Part shown: positions 8,539 through 16,485 of the stretch, piece after piece
Numbering within the stretch: position 1 is the first letter of the stretch
How the letters are laid out: the number at the start of each line of letters is the position of its first letter
Assembly (NCBI GenBank): GCA_946547305.1
Contig: CAMNOX010000001.1
Coordinates: 95,799-159,798, forward strand
DNA length: 64,000 nucleotides
From: an uncultured Cytophagales bacterium
GTDB taxonomy: Bacteria; Bacteroidota; Bacteroidia; Cytophagales; Amoebophilaceae
Direction: 5' to 3'
Notes under the pieces: model-generated
Database searches by the model: none
What the model was told of the DNA's origin: nothing
The model's input: only the letters and a program-made list of their open reading frames with translations
Program-made: the position numbers and the translations under genes

Positions 8539-9714
8539 ATGGGTGGGATTTGTAGATTGCTTATAAAAGCTTATAGCGATAATTCTTTTACATCAGAAAA
8601 GGGTGAATATACATCGACTATAAATCCTACAAATCTGAAAATTTCTTCTAATGTATCATATAGTAATTTTTATTCATTTGGAAATAATAATCTGCTTAGA
8701 TACAATCATTCTGAGCCAAGAATAATGTCTTTTTCTTTACTACTAGATAACACAGGCATTTTCCCGAATTCGAATATAGAGGTTAAGACGCAACTGAATA
8801 GTCTTGAATCGTTACTTGAAGGTTATCAGAAGGATATAAATGAACCATATTATGTAAGAGTAATTTGGGGAACTATCGATTTCAAAGGTAAATTAAATAA
8901 ACTGTTTATTAATTATTCGTACATAAAGGAAGGAGGGGATATATTACGTGCTCAGGTAGATTTGGAAATAATCGAACAGGTATTAGATTTATCGAAACCG
9001 ACATCGCAAAAGGAAGTAAAAAATGATAAACAATCTGATTCATCTAAAAATAAAGACTCTGAATCACATTCAAATAGTGCGGGAAATAAATCTAATAGTG
9101 ATGTAGCTGGGAAACAGGCTGCAAATAATGTTACTTCTGAAGACGTAAATAAAGATACTGATGATAATGCAGAGAATAATAAGAATAACCCTAATGACCA
9201 GAAGGATAAAAATATTGGGGAGGAACAAAATATTGAGGAAAAACAGAATTTAGAAAATAATAATTTAGATGAAAATAATCAAACAGATAATAAAAAATCA
9301 TCAGATGAAAATAAAACAAATGATGAAGAGAATAATGATAAAGGCACTGATGCCACAAATAACGAATATGGACCTAATGCAGCTGAATCTTCTTCTAAAC
9401 AGATTATGGTTAAGGCCGGAGATTCATTGCCATCGTTGATTAGTGAAGGGTTAAAATCAATGGGAATGTCACTAAAAAATATTGGTGAAATAATAAAATC
9501 TGCGGTATGTAAGTTCGCTGCGTTTAATCTATTGGACACAATACGAAAATTAATTAAAGGTGTTATTGCAAAAATACCAAATCTAGTAACGCTTATTAAA
9601 CAACTGATAAAAAAAGCAAAGGAAGTTGCAAAAAAGGGAGTAACATTTGTGAAGAAAAAAACTAATGTCGCTAAAAATAAAGTTCAAAGTGGTGTTTATA
9701 GGTTAAGAAGATAA
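8539..9714 (+). CDS. Contractile system hub/tube-base protein, Afp7-like with LysM
   Basis: Residues 1-165 match the CIS tube/Afp7 N-terminal domain: KAYSDNSFTSEKGEYT, INPTNLKI, a lDNTG segment, a VRVIWGTIDFKG strand and LRAQVDLEI. Residues about 165-285 are a low-complexity Asn/Asp/Lys/Glu/Ser linker. A LysM-like start follows at about residue 290 (VKAGDSLPSLI), as Afp7-type proteins carry. The C-terminal 70 residues are Lys-rich and helical. The long linker and the extra basic tail make it larger than a minimal Afp7. It probably joins the tube to the spike/baseplate. It is the last gene of the locus in this window; spike, baseplate and ATPase genes are absent and presumably elsewhere. Confidence 0.8.
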   Translation: MGGICRLLIKAYSDNSFTSEKGEYTSTINPTNLKISSNVSYSNFYSFGNNNLLRYNHSEPRIMSFSLLLDNTGIFPNSNIEVKTQLNSLESLLEGYQKDINEPYYVRVIWGTIDFKGKLNKLFINYSYIKEGGDILRAQVDLEIIEQVLDLSKPTSQKEVKNDKQSDSSKNKDSESHSNSAGNKSNSDVAGKQAANNVTSEDVNKDTDDNAENNKNNPNDQKDKNIGEEQNIEEKQNLENNNLDENNQTDNKKSSDENKTNDEENNDKGTDATNNEYGPNAAESSSKQIMVKAGDSLPSLISEGLKSMGMSLKNIGEIIKSAVCKFAAFNLLDTIRKLIKGVIAKIPNLVTLIKQLIKKAKEVAKKGVTFVKKKTNVAKNKVQSGVYRLRR

Positions 9715-9718
9715 AAAA

Positions 9719-9778
9719 ATTTAGATTAATTCATTATTTGTTACTTATTTATAGTTTGATTCAGATTATAATCTAAAT
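9719..9778. terminator. Inverted repeats between convergent genes
   Basis: The 104-bp gap between the convergent hub gene and dnaA contains the perfect palindrome agattataatct (9763-9774) and a wider 9-bp inverted repeat (atttagatt at 9719-9727, aatctaaat at 9770-9778). It could act as a bidirectional terminator, but the stems are A+T-only or nearly so, so the call is weak. Confidence 0.3.
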
Positions 9779-9817
9779 ATTATAGAAATATTGTTAAATT
9801 GCTTGTTAAACTTACAG

Positions 9818-11218
9818 TTAAAACACTTTAACTTTTCTATTAATCTTTGATTCAATTTCTTTATTTAAGATATTAATAGTATTTTTTATTTTCTTATCAT
9901 TTCTTGACAATAGCTCTATTGTGTTTATAGCGTGTATTACTGTACTATGATCACGTCCGCCAAATAGAGATCCAATAGTTTTTAATGGGCATTCAGTATA
10001 TTTTTTTGCAATATACATTGCAATTTGTCTAGCTAAAGATATATCTTTATGCCTGTTTTTACCCAACATATCTTCAATAGAAATCATAAAATATGCTGAT
10101 ACTGTATCTATTATCTTATCAACAACAAGGTCATTAGAGGCGATTTTATTTATGATTTTTTTAATAAAAGCTATATCAATATCGTGATAGGAAGAGATAT
10201 TGGCAATAGCGGTTATCATAATACCCTCCATTTCCCTAATATTGGAGTTTACACGTTGAGCAATATATTCCAGTACAGGCTTAGGTATGTTATATTCATT
10301 AGCAAACTTAGATTCCAATATAGCAATTTTAGTTTCTAAATCAGGTGTATTTATATCTGCAGTTACGCCCCATTTAAATCTTGATACGAGCCTGGTTTGT
10401 AATCCTTCTAATTTATTTGGCGGCTTATCACTTGTGAGGACTATTGGTTTTCCCATTTGATAAAACTGATTAAATATAAAATATAAATTCTCTTGGGTTT
10501 TTATCTTGTCTTTTAAAAATTGAACATCATCTAATAATAGTACATCTACATCACGATAGAACCTGGAAAATTCTTGTGGGTCATTAGATCTAATACTATT
10601 AATAAATTGTTCAATAAAAACAGTAGTTGGAATAAAAACTACAATTTTATCTTTAAAATCGTTTTTTATTTTATTCCCTATTGCGTGTAATAGATGTGTT
10701 TTCCCCAAACCTACATCACTATGTATCATTAGCGGACTAAATGGATTATTTATCGGTATTTTGGCTATTGATTCAGCTGTAGATTTTGCAAGTTGGTTAC
10801 AGGCTCCTTCGATAAAATTATCAAATGTATATTTTGGATTTAGTCCAGAAATATCATCTATGTCTGCAAAATTTTTTTTTATAAAAGATAAATGATTATT
10901 AATTATTCTACGATTAGCACTAATACTATTTCTCTTTTGTTCAATGTCGATTTTTCGAACACAGTAAACAAGTTTTATATTATTACCACTTATTTTATTT
11001 AATGCATTAGTAATTACATCAGAATAATGATCACTTACCCATTCATAAAAAAAATTATTAGGTACTTCAAGAGACAATCTATTGTCCTTTAAATCTTTAG
11101 GGACAATAGGTTTTATCCATGTCTTAAACGTATCATCATCGAAACATTTTTGCAATTCCAAACTACATTTATCCCACAATTCCTCAAATCCAAGCAAATT
11201 ACTCATAATCAATGCCAC
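9818..11218 (-). CDS. dnaA: Chromosomal replication initiator DnaA
   Basis: AAA+ initiator that binds DnaA boxes at oriC. All four domains are visible: an N-terminal domain with W.KC...L, the Walker A region SDVGLGKTHLLHAIGNK, Walker B LLLDDVQFL, the sensor/box VII region, and the C-terminal DNA-binding signature GGRDHSTVIHAI. At 466 residues it is full length. The first Met gives MALIMSNLL; the Met four codons later (11206) is an alternative start. It follows rnpA by 17 bp on the same strand. I do not see a convincing cluster of DnaA boxes nearby. Confidence 0.97.
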   Translation of the reverse strand: MALIMSNLLGFEELWDKCSLELQKCFDDDTFKTWIKPIVPKDLKDNRLSLEVPNNFFYEWVSDHYSDVITNALNKISGNNIKLVYCVRKIDIEQKRNSISANRRIINNHLSFIKKNFADIDDISGLNPKYTFDNFIEGACNQLAKSTAESIAKIPINNPFSPLMIHSDVGLGKTHLLHAIGNKIKNDFKDKIVVFIPTTVFIEQFINSIRSNDPQEFSRFYRDVDVLLLDDVQFLKDKIKTQENLYFIFNQFYQMGKPIVLTSDKPPNKLEGLQTRLVSRFKWGVTADINTPDLETKIAILESKFANEYNIPKPVLEYIAQRVNSNIREMEGIMITAIANISSYHDIDIAFIKKIINKIASNDLVVDKIIDTVSAYFMISIEDMLGKNRHKDISLARQIAMYIAKKYTECPLKTIGSLFGGRDHSTVIHAINTIELLSRNDKKIKNTINILNKEIESKINRKVKVF

Positions 11219-11235
11219 ACAAGATATCTACCACT

Positions 11236-11613
11236 CTATAGACATACTCTAGTGTTAATATAATTATCAACAAAAGTAACAAAGTCATTTTCAATTTCTC
11301 TAAATCCTACAATAACAGGCTCTTTATATATAAAATTCAAAAACATAACTTTGTCTGTGCCAATAAGAATCCTACTTTTGTTTAGTCTGTAAACTTCTCT
11401 TATCCTTCTTTTTATTAAATTTCTATCGACAGCCCTCTTAAATAATTTTTTGCTAATAGATATAAGTATTTTGACATTACTATGGTCAACTTTATCTGTA
11501 ATAAGTACTTTATATCTAAGATATTTGCACTCAATACCTTTTGCAGATTTTAACATACAGATTAGTCTATGGCTTCTAAGTATTTCGATTTTTGATAAGG
11601 TATTCACCAACAC
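11236..11613 (-). CDS. rnpA: Ribonuclease P protein component
   Basis: Basic protein that assists the RNase P RNA in 5' tRNA maturation. The family core KKLFKRAVDRNLIKRRIREVYR is present around residues 54-77, with the usual NxxKRRxRExxR pattern. 125 residues is normal. It lies directly upstream of dnaA on the same strand. rpmH, the usual neighbour on the other side, is absent; a secreted-protein gene takes its place. Confidence 0.93.
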   Translation of the reverse strand: MLVNTLSKIEILRSHRLICMLKSAKGIECKYLRYKVLITDKVDHSNVKILISISKKLFKRAVDRNLIKRRIREVYRLNKSRILIGTDKVMFLNFIYKEPVIVGFREIENDFVTFVDNYINTRVCL

Positions 11614-11620
11614 TAGATAT

Positions 11621-11648
11621 TTTAGTCTAAAATAATTTTCAGACTAAA
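11621..11648 (-). terminator. Hairpin between a secreted-protein gene and rnpA
   Basis: Perfect 8-bp inverted repeat (tttagtct at 11621-11628, agactaaa at 11641-11648) with a 12-nt loop. It sits 50-80 bp after the stop of the minus-strand gene at 11700 and just upstream of the rnpA start. It may be a terminator or attenuator; there is no strong T run after it on the minus strand. Confidence 0.4.
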
Positions 11649-11699
11649 AAAAATAATTCATAAGTCCTGATTTGTGAAAAACGCTAAGGAATCGGTTTA

Positions 11700-12641
11700 T
11701 TAGAAGGCTATATTAAACTCTGCGGTATATATGTTATTTTTATTATTGGCATTCATAAATGCAAGAAGAGCATTATTTTGGTTTTTACTTACATCATTGT
11801 TAATACCGTAAAATGTTTCATTTTTAAATCCTGGTAATATTGATTGGCCTGTTTTGTTAATTTTAGATAAATAACCAGTATCTGAAATACTATATACAAC
11901 ACTATTAGATAAATCAATATAAACATTATCAAGATTAATATCTTTGACACATAAATATTCAGGTCCGTCATTTCTACGGTAAATATCTGGTAGACTATCA
12001 AGTGATTTTTTTAGGTTAGTTAATGTGCATGTTGGATCTTTGATATTATGTTTGGTTGTGCTATCGATTCCAATTTTAACTTCCACTGTGACTATAATAT
12101 TGTCTGAATAAGTAAATATATCGTATTTAGCATCTTCAATTTTATCAATCTCTTTTTTTGTAATAAAACCAGTAAAATTAAAATATTTGATAGTGACTGC
12201 CCCATCGTTGCTATAACTTACATTCCATTGATAATTTCTTTTTTTTCGATTTTTTGAATTTTTTAAAAAGCTTTCTAGGTTACTTTTTATTGCCGTCATC
12301 CTATCTTCAAATTTTTTCTTTTCTTCATTTAGTCTCTGTTGCTGCTCTTTTGCTAATCTCTTTCGTTCTTCTTCCATTTTCTTATTCTTTTCCTCACCTG
12401 GGTTTCTTTTATCTAGATTTTTAGTACCCTTAATATCTTTAATATTTAATCTTCCAGCATCTCGGCTTGCTGTATTACTCTTCTTAGATATAGTTTTCTT
12501 TTTTTCCCCCCCCCCACCCTCATTAATTTCTTTATTTTTTTTACAACTATTGCAACAATTACTAGAATAAATAAAATCGGTAGAAATTATCATTAATAAT
12601 ATAGATATTATGTTAGCTTTTGATACATTTTTTATAAACAT
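11700..12641 (-). CDS. Secreted Cys-cluster protein with C-terminal paralogous domain
   Basis: 313 residues. A Sec-type signal peptide (MFIKNVSKANIISILLMII) ends near FIYSS, followed by the Cys cluster NCCNSCKK at 28-35. A Gly run at 42-45 is encoded by a G10 tract, and residues about 80-135 are a Lys/Glu/Arg coiled-coil-like stretch. The C-terminal 175 residues belong to the domain shared with the genes at 12695, 15581 and 17239: LCVKDINLDNVYIDLSNSVVY corresponds to LCVK...YINLNNSLLY. The function is unknown; export and possible lipid anchoring are inferred from the signal peptide and Cys. A TATACTTAA motif lies 7 bp upstream of the ATG. The frame is open with G10; a change of one G would stop translation early. 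Confidence 0.75.
   Translation of the reverse strand: MFIKNVSKANIISILLMIISTDFIYSSNCCNSCKKNKEINEGGGGEKKKTISKKSNTASRDAGRLNIKDIKGTKNLDKRNPGEEKNKKMEEERKRLAKEQQQRLNEEKKKFEDRMTAIKSNLESFLKNSKNRKKRNYQWNVSYSNDGAVTIKYFNFTGFITKKEIDKIEDAKYDIFTYSDNIIVTVEVKIGIDSTTKHNIKDPTCTLTNLKKSLDSLPDIYRRNDGPEYLCVKDINLDNVYIDLSNSVVYSISDTGYLSKINKTGQSILPGFKNETFYGINNDVSKNQNNALLAFMNANNKNNIYTAEFNIAF
12506..12515 (-). repeat. Poly-G (G10) tract inside a secreted-protein gene
   Basis: Ten consecutive G on the coding (minus) strand within codons 43-46 of the gene at 11700-12641, just after the signal peptide and Cys cluster. G runs of this length are striking in such A+T-rich DNA and are typical slippage sites. Confidence 0.9.
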
Positions 12642-12648
12642 AATATAA

Positions 12649-12658
12649 TTAAGTATAA
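12649..12658 (-). promoter_or_regulatory. TATACTTAA motif upstream of secreted-protein gene
   Basis: ttatacttaa on the minus strand, 7 bp before the ATG at 12641. The same motif, or a close variant, precedes eight genes between 12.6 and 21.5 kb. If it is a -10/-7 element, the mRNA leader would be only a few bases long. Confidence 0.45.
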
Positions 12659-12694
12659 AAAAATTTAATTAAAAAAATAAGTGGTGTTTAATTA

Positions 12695-13552
12695 TCACTC
12701 TGTTAATACAGTAAGTGTAAACTTATTTATATCTTCTTTTGTGTATACTGGGTTATTAAATAATTTTAGGTTTTCTTCGGTAGGTTTCTGGATTTCTGAA
12801 AATTCATCTCTTTTTGCCTCCCAATAATAGAAAACTCCATCGCTTTTATAATAAGGTCCCTTGGTAAAGTTATAACTTAGATTTCCGTTCTTACCATTCC
12901 CTTTACTCGTTCTACCAATATAATCACTACCATCAATTTTATATAACAAACTATTATTTAAGTTGATGTATTCAGTATATTCCACACCATCAACAGCAAC
13001 TTTTACACATAGGTGTTCAGTTTTATTAATTCTTAATTTATTATCTAATAAGTTAAGGGATTTTAGCAAATTTCCTAATTTACACTTACCATCATTACTA
13101 AATTTAAAACTAGTACTCTTATCACTACGAGTAATTTCTATCTTACCTTCAAGTTCTTCGATTTGATCTGTGGTTAAAGGAGATGTAAGTTTATCAATCT
13201 CACCACTTGCAACTGTAAATTTAAATAATCCAAACTTAATAATATATTGTCCATCTTCATTTTCTAAATTCCACTGTTCTGTAAGTCCAGCTCGATTACC
13301 ACCTTTTGGCCTTATACAATCTAGTATCGCTGATTTTATAGCTTCTTGGGTTGGTTTTACTACTGGTGGTTCAACTGGTGGTTCAACTGGACCATGACTA
13401 CCTTGGTTTGATTTCTCTTTTGAATTAGTTTTACTACCATCATTACTAGGTTTCTTTTTACAACAACAACCAGAATAAATAAGATCTGTAGAAATTATCA
13501 TTAATAATATAGATATTATGTTAACTTTTAATATATTTTTCATAAATCGCAT
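12695..13552 (-). CDS. Secreted CCCKK-tagged protein, paralogous-domain family
   Basis: 285 residues. A signal peptide (to about residue 27, ending LIYSG) is followed by the tag CCCKKKPSNDGSKTN at 29-43, then a Pro/Val-rich linker with a VEPPVEPPV repeat. The C-terminal 210 residues are the domain shared with the genes at 15581, 17239, 11700 and 21494: GLTEQWNLENEDGQYIIKFG, a central LLKSLNLLDNK, LCVK, YINLNNSLLYKI and TKEDINKFTLTV near the end. No catalytic motif is apparent. The N-terminal 55 residues are almost identical, in DNA as well as protein, to those of the ubiquitin-like gene at 16486, although the rest is unrelated. The start may be the second Met (MKNILK), which aligns better with paralogues. 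Confidence 0.75.
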   Translation of the reverse strand: MRFMKNILKVNIISILLMIISTDLIYSGCCCKKKPSNDGSKTNSKEKSNQGSHGPVEPPVEPPVVKPTQEAIKSAILDCIRPKGGNRAGLTEQWNLENEDGQYIIKFGLFKFTVASGEIDKLTSPLTTDQIEELEGKIEITRSDKSTSFKFSNDGKCKLGNLLKSLNLLDNKLRINKTEHLCVKVAVDGVEYTEYINLNNSLLYKIDGSDYIGRTSKGNGKNGNLSYNFTKGPYYKSDGVFYYWEAKRDEFSEIQKPTEENLKLFNNPVYTKEDINKFTLTVLTE

Positions 13553-13557
13553 ACATC

Positions 13558-13567
13558 TTAAGTATAA
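13558..13567 (-). promoter_or_regulatory. TATACTTAA motif
   Basis: ttatacttaa on the minus strand, 5 bp before the first ATG and 14 bp before the alternative ATG of the gene at 12695-13552. Same motif as upstream of its paralogues. Confidence 0.45.
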
Positions 13568-13622
13568 TAAAAATGATTTTAAATAAAAATTTTTAATAAA
13601 AAAAGTAAGGGAAATTAAATTA

Positions 13623-14324
13623 TCACTCTGTTAATACAGTAAGTGTGAATTTATCTATATCTTCTTTTGTGAATATTGGCTAATTAAATATTTTTAGATT
13701 TTCTCCTACATTATTGTTTTTTAAAAAAATATACTATTTGTGTTATTCCGAGTATATTATTCCTTATTGCTGTTATGTAGTCTGCTAGTATAACCGTAAC
13801 TACTCCACATTTTTATCATTATCTTTACCACCTTGCTAATGCAATTATTATTAACAATTGATGCATAGGGTATAATTTTTATCATCAATCGAATTTTTTA
13901 CATATAAGTGTTCAGTATTATGATTCTAAGTTCCTTTTTTAGTTTTAGAAGTGAGAATAATATATCTATTAATTTACATTTAGCATTATTACTAAATTTG
14001 AAATTAATATTTGTATTACTACGTGTCATTTAAACTCAATATTTATAATTTGTGGCAGGTTTATAGGTTTTATAAATTTTTTTAATTTCACTCTCCGTGA
14101 TAGTTCCATTAAATAATTTAAATTTAATAGTATATGGACCATCTTTACAATTTTCTACTTTTTGGTCTGTTTTTACATGTTGATGTATCTGTTGAACTAG
14201 ATCTACTTCTATTATTAGTATCTTTCTTTTTACAAGAACCAGAGTGAATAAAATTAATAGAAGTTGATATTATCAATATAGTCATCAATATATTTCTTAG
14301 CACGTTTTCTATATATAGATTAAT
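13623..14324 (-). pseudogene. Decayed mosaic secreted-protein gene, start codon lost
   Basis: The 5' part matches the start of the gene at 14618: the same signal peptide (NILMTILIISTSINFIHSG) and the same upstream TATACTTTAAA. The homologous start codon is ATT (14322-14324) instead of ATG. After SGSCKKKDTNN the frame breaks down. Further on, GPYTIKFKLFNGTIT matches the C-terminal domain of the 12695 gene (GQYIIKFGLFKFTVA). The last 60-80 bp are nearly identical to the 3' end of that gene, except for a TAA in the final part. It is thus a hybrid of two paralogues that has decayed. The first intact Met in the open 5' frame (14375) lies upstream of the promoter-like motif and is unlikely to be used. 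Confidence 0.7.
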
Positions 14325-14414
14325 GTTTAAAGTATATGAATATTTAGTTAATAAGATACTAATTATGGGATACATTTTAAATATTTATTTGATAAAATGT
14401 ATCTATTTAAGAAT

Positions 14415-14453
14415 ATACATTTGAAGAGTTTCTAAGAAATTCTTCAAATGTAT
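14415..14453. terminator. Strong hairpin, 13-bp stem
   Basis: Perfect inverted repeat atacatttgaaga (14415-14427) / tcttcaaatgtat (14441-14453) with a 13-nt loop, followed on the plus strand by ttttattt. It lies between the 14618 gene and the decayed gene at 13623-14324, so it probably terminates the former on the minus strand. It is the clearest hairpin in the array. The remaining bases between 14376 and 14617 show nothing else. Confidence 0.6.
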
Positions 14454-14617
14454 TTTTATTTCACTTATGCTTTTTTATAGCTCATAGTTTATTTTTTTTA
14501 CAGCAATTGAGAAATAATTAATAGAAAACGTACTTAAAATTATTCTACAAGTATAAATTTTAAAATAAATGATATTTTCATATGTTAATGTACTTAAATT
14601 TATAACCCTATTTGCAA

Positions 14618-15334
14618 CTATATTTTTTCTTCAATAAATGCCAATATTTTATCTTCATTAAATTCAAGTTCGACAATTTTTTTTTCAAAATCATCCGCAT
14701 AATAAAAACTATCTATTACGTATTCCTCTTGATATTTTTTATGTAGCTCATCTACTTTATTTTTCATTTTGATTATAAACTCTTTTACTTTTGTAATATC
14801 AAAATTTAAATTTATTATTTCTTTTCTAATTGAGTTTCCCAAATAACTAGGTACAGCATCTTTCCCAAGTTTTTCAAGTATATCCTTAACTTTTTTATCT
14901 TCTATTTCTTTCTTTTTCTTCTCCTCTAATTCTTTCTTCTTTTTATCTTCTTCATCTTTCTTTTCCTTCTCTTCCTCCTCTTTCTTTTTTTTATCTTCTT
15001 CTTTCTTCTTTTTATCTTCTTCATCTTTCTTTTTCTTCTCTTCTTCGACATTAACTTTTTTCATTGGTTTGTTTGCTATTTTATCTGGAATTTTTATAGT
15101 ATTAGTTGTATCTACTACTTTATATGGAATTTTCACAGGATTAGTTGGATTACTTCCTGGTTTTTTTGGAGGATTTTTTGTAGATTTATTTTTAATGCTA
15201 TTATCAGTATTTTTATTTACAACATCCTCCTCTCTTTTGCAACTATTACCAGAATAAATAAAATTAATTGATGTTAGTACCAACAATATAGTCATCAATA
15301 TATTTTTTAACGTGTTTTTTATAAATTGATTCAT
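14618..15334 (-). CDS. Secreted Lys/Glu-rich helical protein
   Basis: 238 residues. A signal peptide (MNQFIKNTLKNILMTILLV...) ends at FIYSG, and a single-Cys remnant of the tag follows (NSCKREED). Residues about 45-90 are Pro/Asn/Lys-rich. Residues about 95-150 are an almost uninterrupted Lys/Glu/Asp stretch (units such as EEKKKKDEEDKKKKEE), likely a long single alpha helix or coiled coil. The C-terminal 90 residues are helical, with two similar segments (LGNSIRKEIINLNFDITKVKEFI and DDFEKKIVELEFNEDKILAFI), suggesting a short internal duplication. Function unknown. A TATACTTTA motif lies just upstream. Its start region is duplicated in the decayed gene downstream. Confidence 0.7.
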   Translation of the reverse strand: MNQFIKNTLKNILMTILLVLTSINFIYSGNSCKREEDVVNKNTDNSIKNKSTKNPPKKPGSNPTNPVKIPYKVVDTTNTIKIPDKIANKPMKKVNVEEEKKKKDEEDKKKKEEDKKKKEEEEKEKKDEEDKKKKELEEKKKKEIEDKKVKDILEKLGKDAVPSYLGNSIRKEIINLNFDITKVKEFIIKMKNKVDELHKKYQEEYVIDSFYYADDFEKKIVELEFNEDKILAFIEEKI

Positions 15335-15336
15335 AA

Positions 15337-15347
15337 CTAAAGTATAA
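15337..15347 (-). promoter_or_regulatory. TATACTTTAG motif (TATACTTAA variant)
   Basis: ttatactttag on the minus strand immediately upstream of the ATG of the 14618-15334 gene; variant of the motif shared by this gene array. Confidence 0.4.
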
Positions 15348-15580
15348 TTATTTAGTTAATAAAGATACTGAGTTAAAGAAGATATTCTAAATATTAATTA
15401 TTGTATATAGAAATGTTTCTATTATTAAAACATACTTTTAACAAATTGGTACTATAATAATTTAAATCTTCGAGTATTAATATCAGTGGTATTTTTTATA
15501 CTGTAATATAATTCATATGAATCAATTCCTTTTGACTAAAAAAAGGCAATTTTAAATATTACAACACTTTTTTAATAAAA

Positions 15581-16339
15581 TTAATTAACTTCTAGCTTAA
15601 GTGTAAGATCTTCTACTTCGGCTTTTGTAAGTAATGCTCTACCGTGTTCTTCTTTAGGGTTCTTATTCGAACCTTTATTCCATTCATTGTTTGTATTGTC
15701 GTAATACACTTTATTTAGATAAAAAGGTACATTAGTATAGTTATGTTGTTGTTGTGAACGTTTACTTTGAAGTCTACCAATTTTCCCACTATTTGTAATT
15801 CTGTATATTAAACCATTATTTAAATTAATGTAGCACTTTTTATCAATTTTATCATTAATCTCCTTCACATATATATAGTCATCAAGAGTATCATTTTTAT
15901 ATTTTGGTTCTAGTACATTAAGTGATTTTATTAAAGTGTCTAAACATTTACTTTTATTGTTAAATTTATATTTTGTATTCCCATCTGGACGACTCATTTC
16001 TATCTCAATTTCAATCCTACTTAGCTCATTATTATCATTGATGTTTTTGATCTTATTAATATCCTCTTCATCAATAATCGCTCTAAATAACCCAAACTTA
16101 ATAATATATGAACCATTTTGTCCATCTTCTACTGTCCATCTTTTAGTCAAACCTGAACGATTACCTTCTTTGTTATTCATAAGATTCCCTAGAGCAGTCT
16201 TTACTTTATTTCTCTTTGAATTTCCTGGGTTTCCTCCCCCTTGGTTACCTGTATCACCTTTATTACCTTTACAGCAACTGCAACCAGCATTTATATTCGT
16301 ATTTGCTAATAAAAGTCCAGCTAATAATATTCTGACCAT
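15581..16339 (-). CDS. Secreted Cys-cluster protein, paralogous-domain family
   Basis: 252 residues. Short signal peptide MVRILLAGLLLANTNINAG, then CSCCKGNKGD (20-29) and a Gly/Asn linker. The C-terminal 200 residues are the shared domain: GNRSGLTKRWTVEDGQNGSY and IIKFGLF align with GNRAGLTEQWNLENEDGQY and IIKFGLF of the 12695 gene. Further matches are LIKSLNVL, YINLNNGLIYRI and LLTKAEVEDLTL. NAG|C is an acceptable lipoprotein cleavage site at -2 to +1. Function unknown. It is followed by about 240 bp without a gene, down to 15335. Confidence 0.75.
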   Translation of the reverse strand: MVRILLAGLLLANTNINAGCSCCKGNKGDTGNQGGGNPGNSKRNKVKTALGNLMNNKEGNRSGLTKRWTVEDGQNGSYIIKFGLFRAIIDEEDINKIKNINDNNELSRIEIEIEMSRPDGNTKYKFNNKSKCLDTLIKSLNVLEPKYKNDTLDDYIYVKEINDKIDKKCYINLNNGLIYRITNSGKIGRLQSKRSQQQHNYTNVPFYLNKVYYDNTNNEWNKGSNKNPKEEHGRALLTKAEVEDLTLKLEVN

Positions 16340-16357
16340 AGTAATTTTCTTTATTAT

Positions 16358-16366
16358 TTAGTATAA
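16358..16366 (-). promoter_or_regulatory. TTATACTAA motif (TATACTTAA variant)
   Basis: ttatactaa on the minus strand, 18 bp upstream of the ATG at 16339; variant of the shared motif. Confidence 0.4.
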
Positions 16367-16485
16367 TAAAAAAGTTACGAAAAAATATGATTCTCATTGA
16401 AAATATAGAAAAACAATCCATTTAACCAATTAATGTATCATCAAAACAATCAATACATTCGCAAATATTTTTATTGATCAATTTT

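Noticed and set aside
9714..11700. Replication origin near dnaA
   Set aside because: No cluster of DnaA-box-like sequences or clear unwinding element could be identified by eye.
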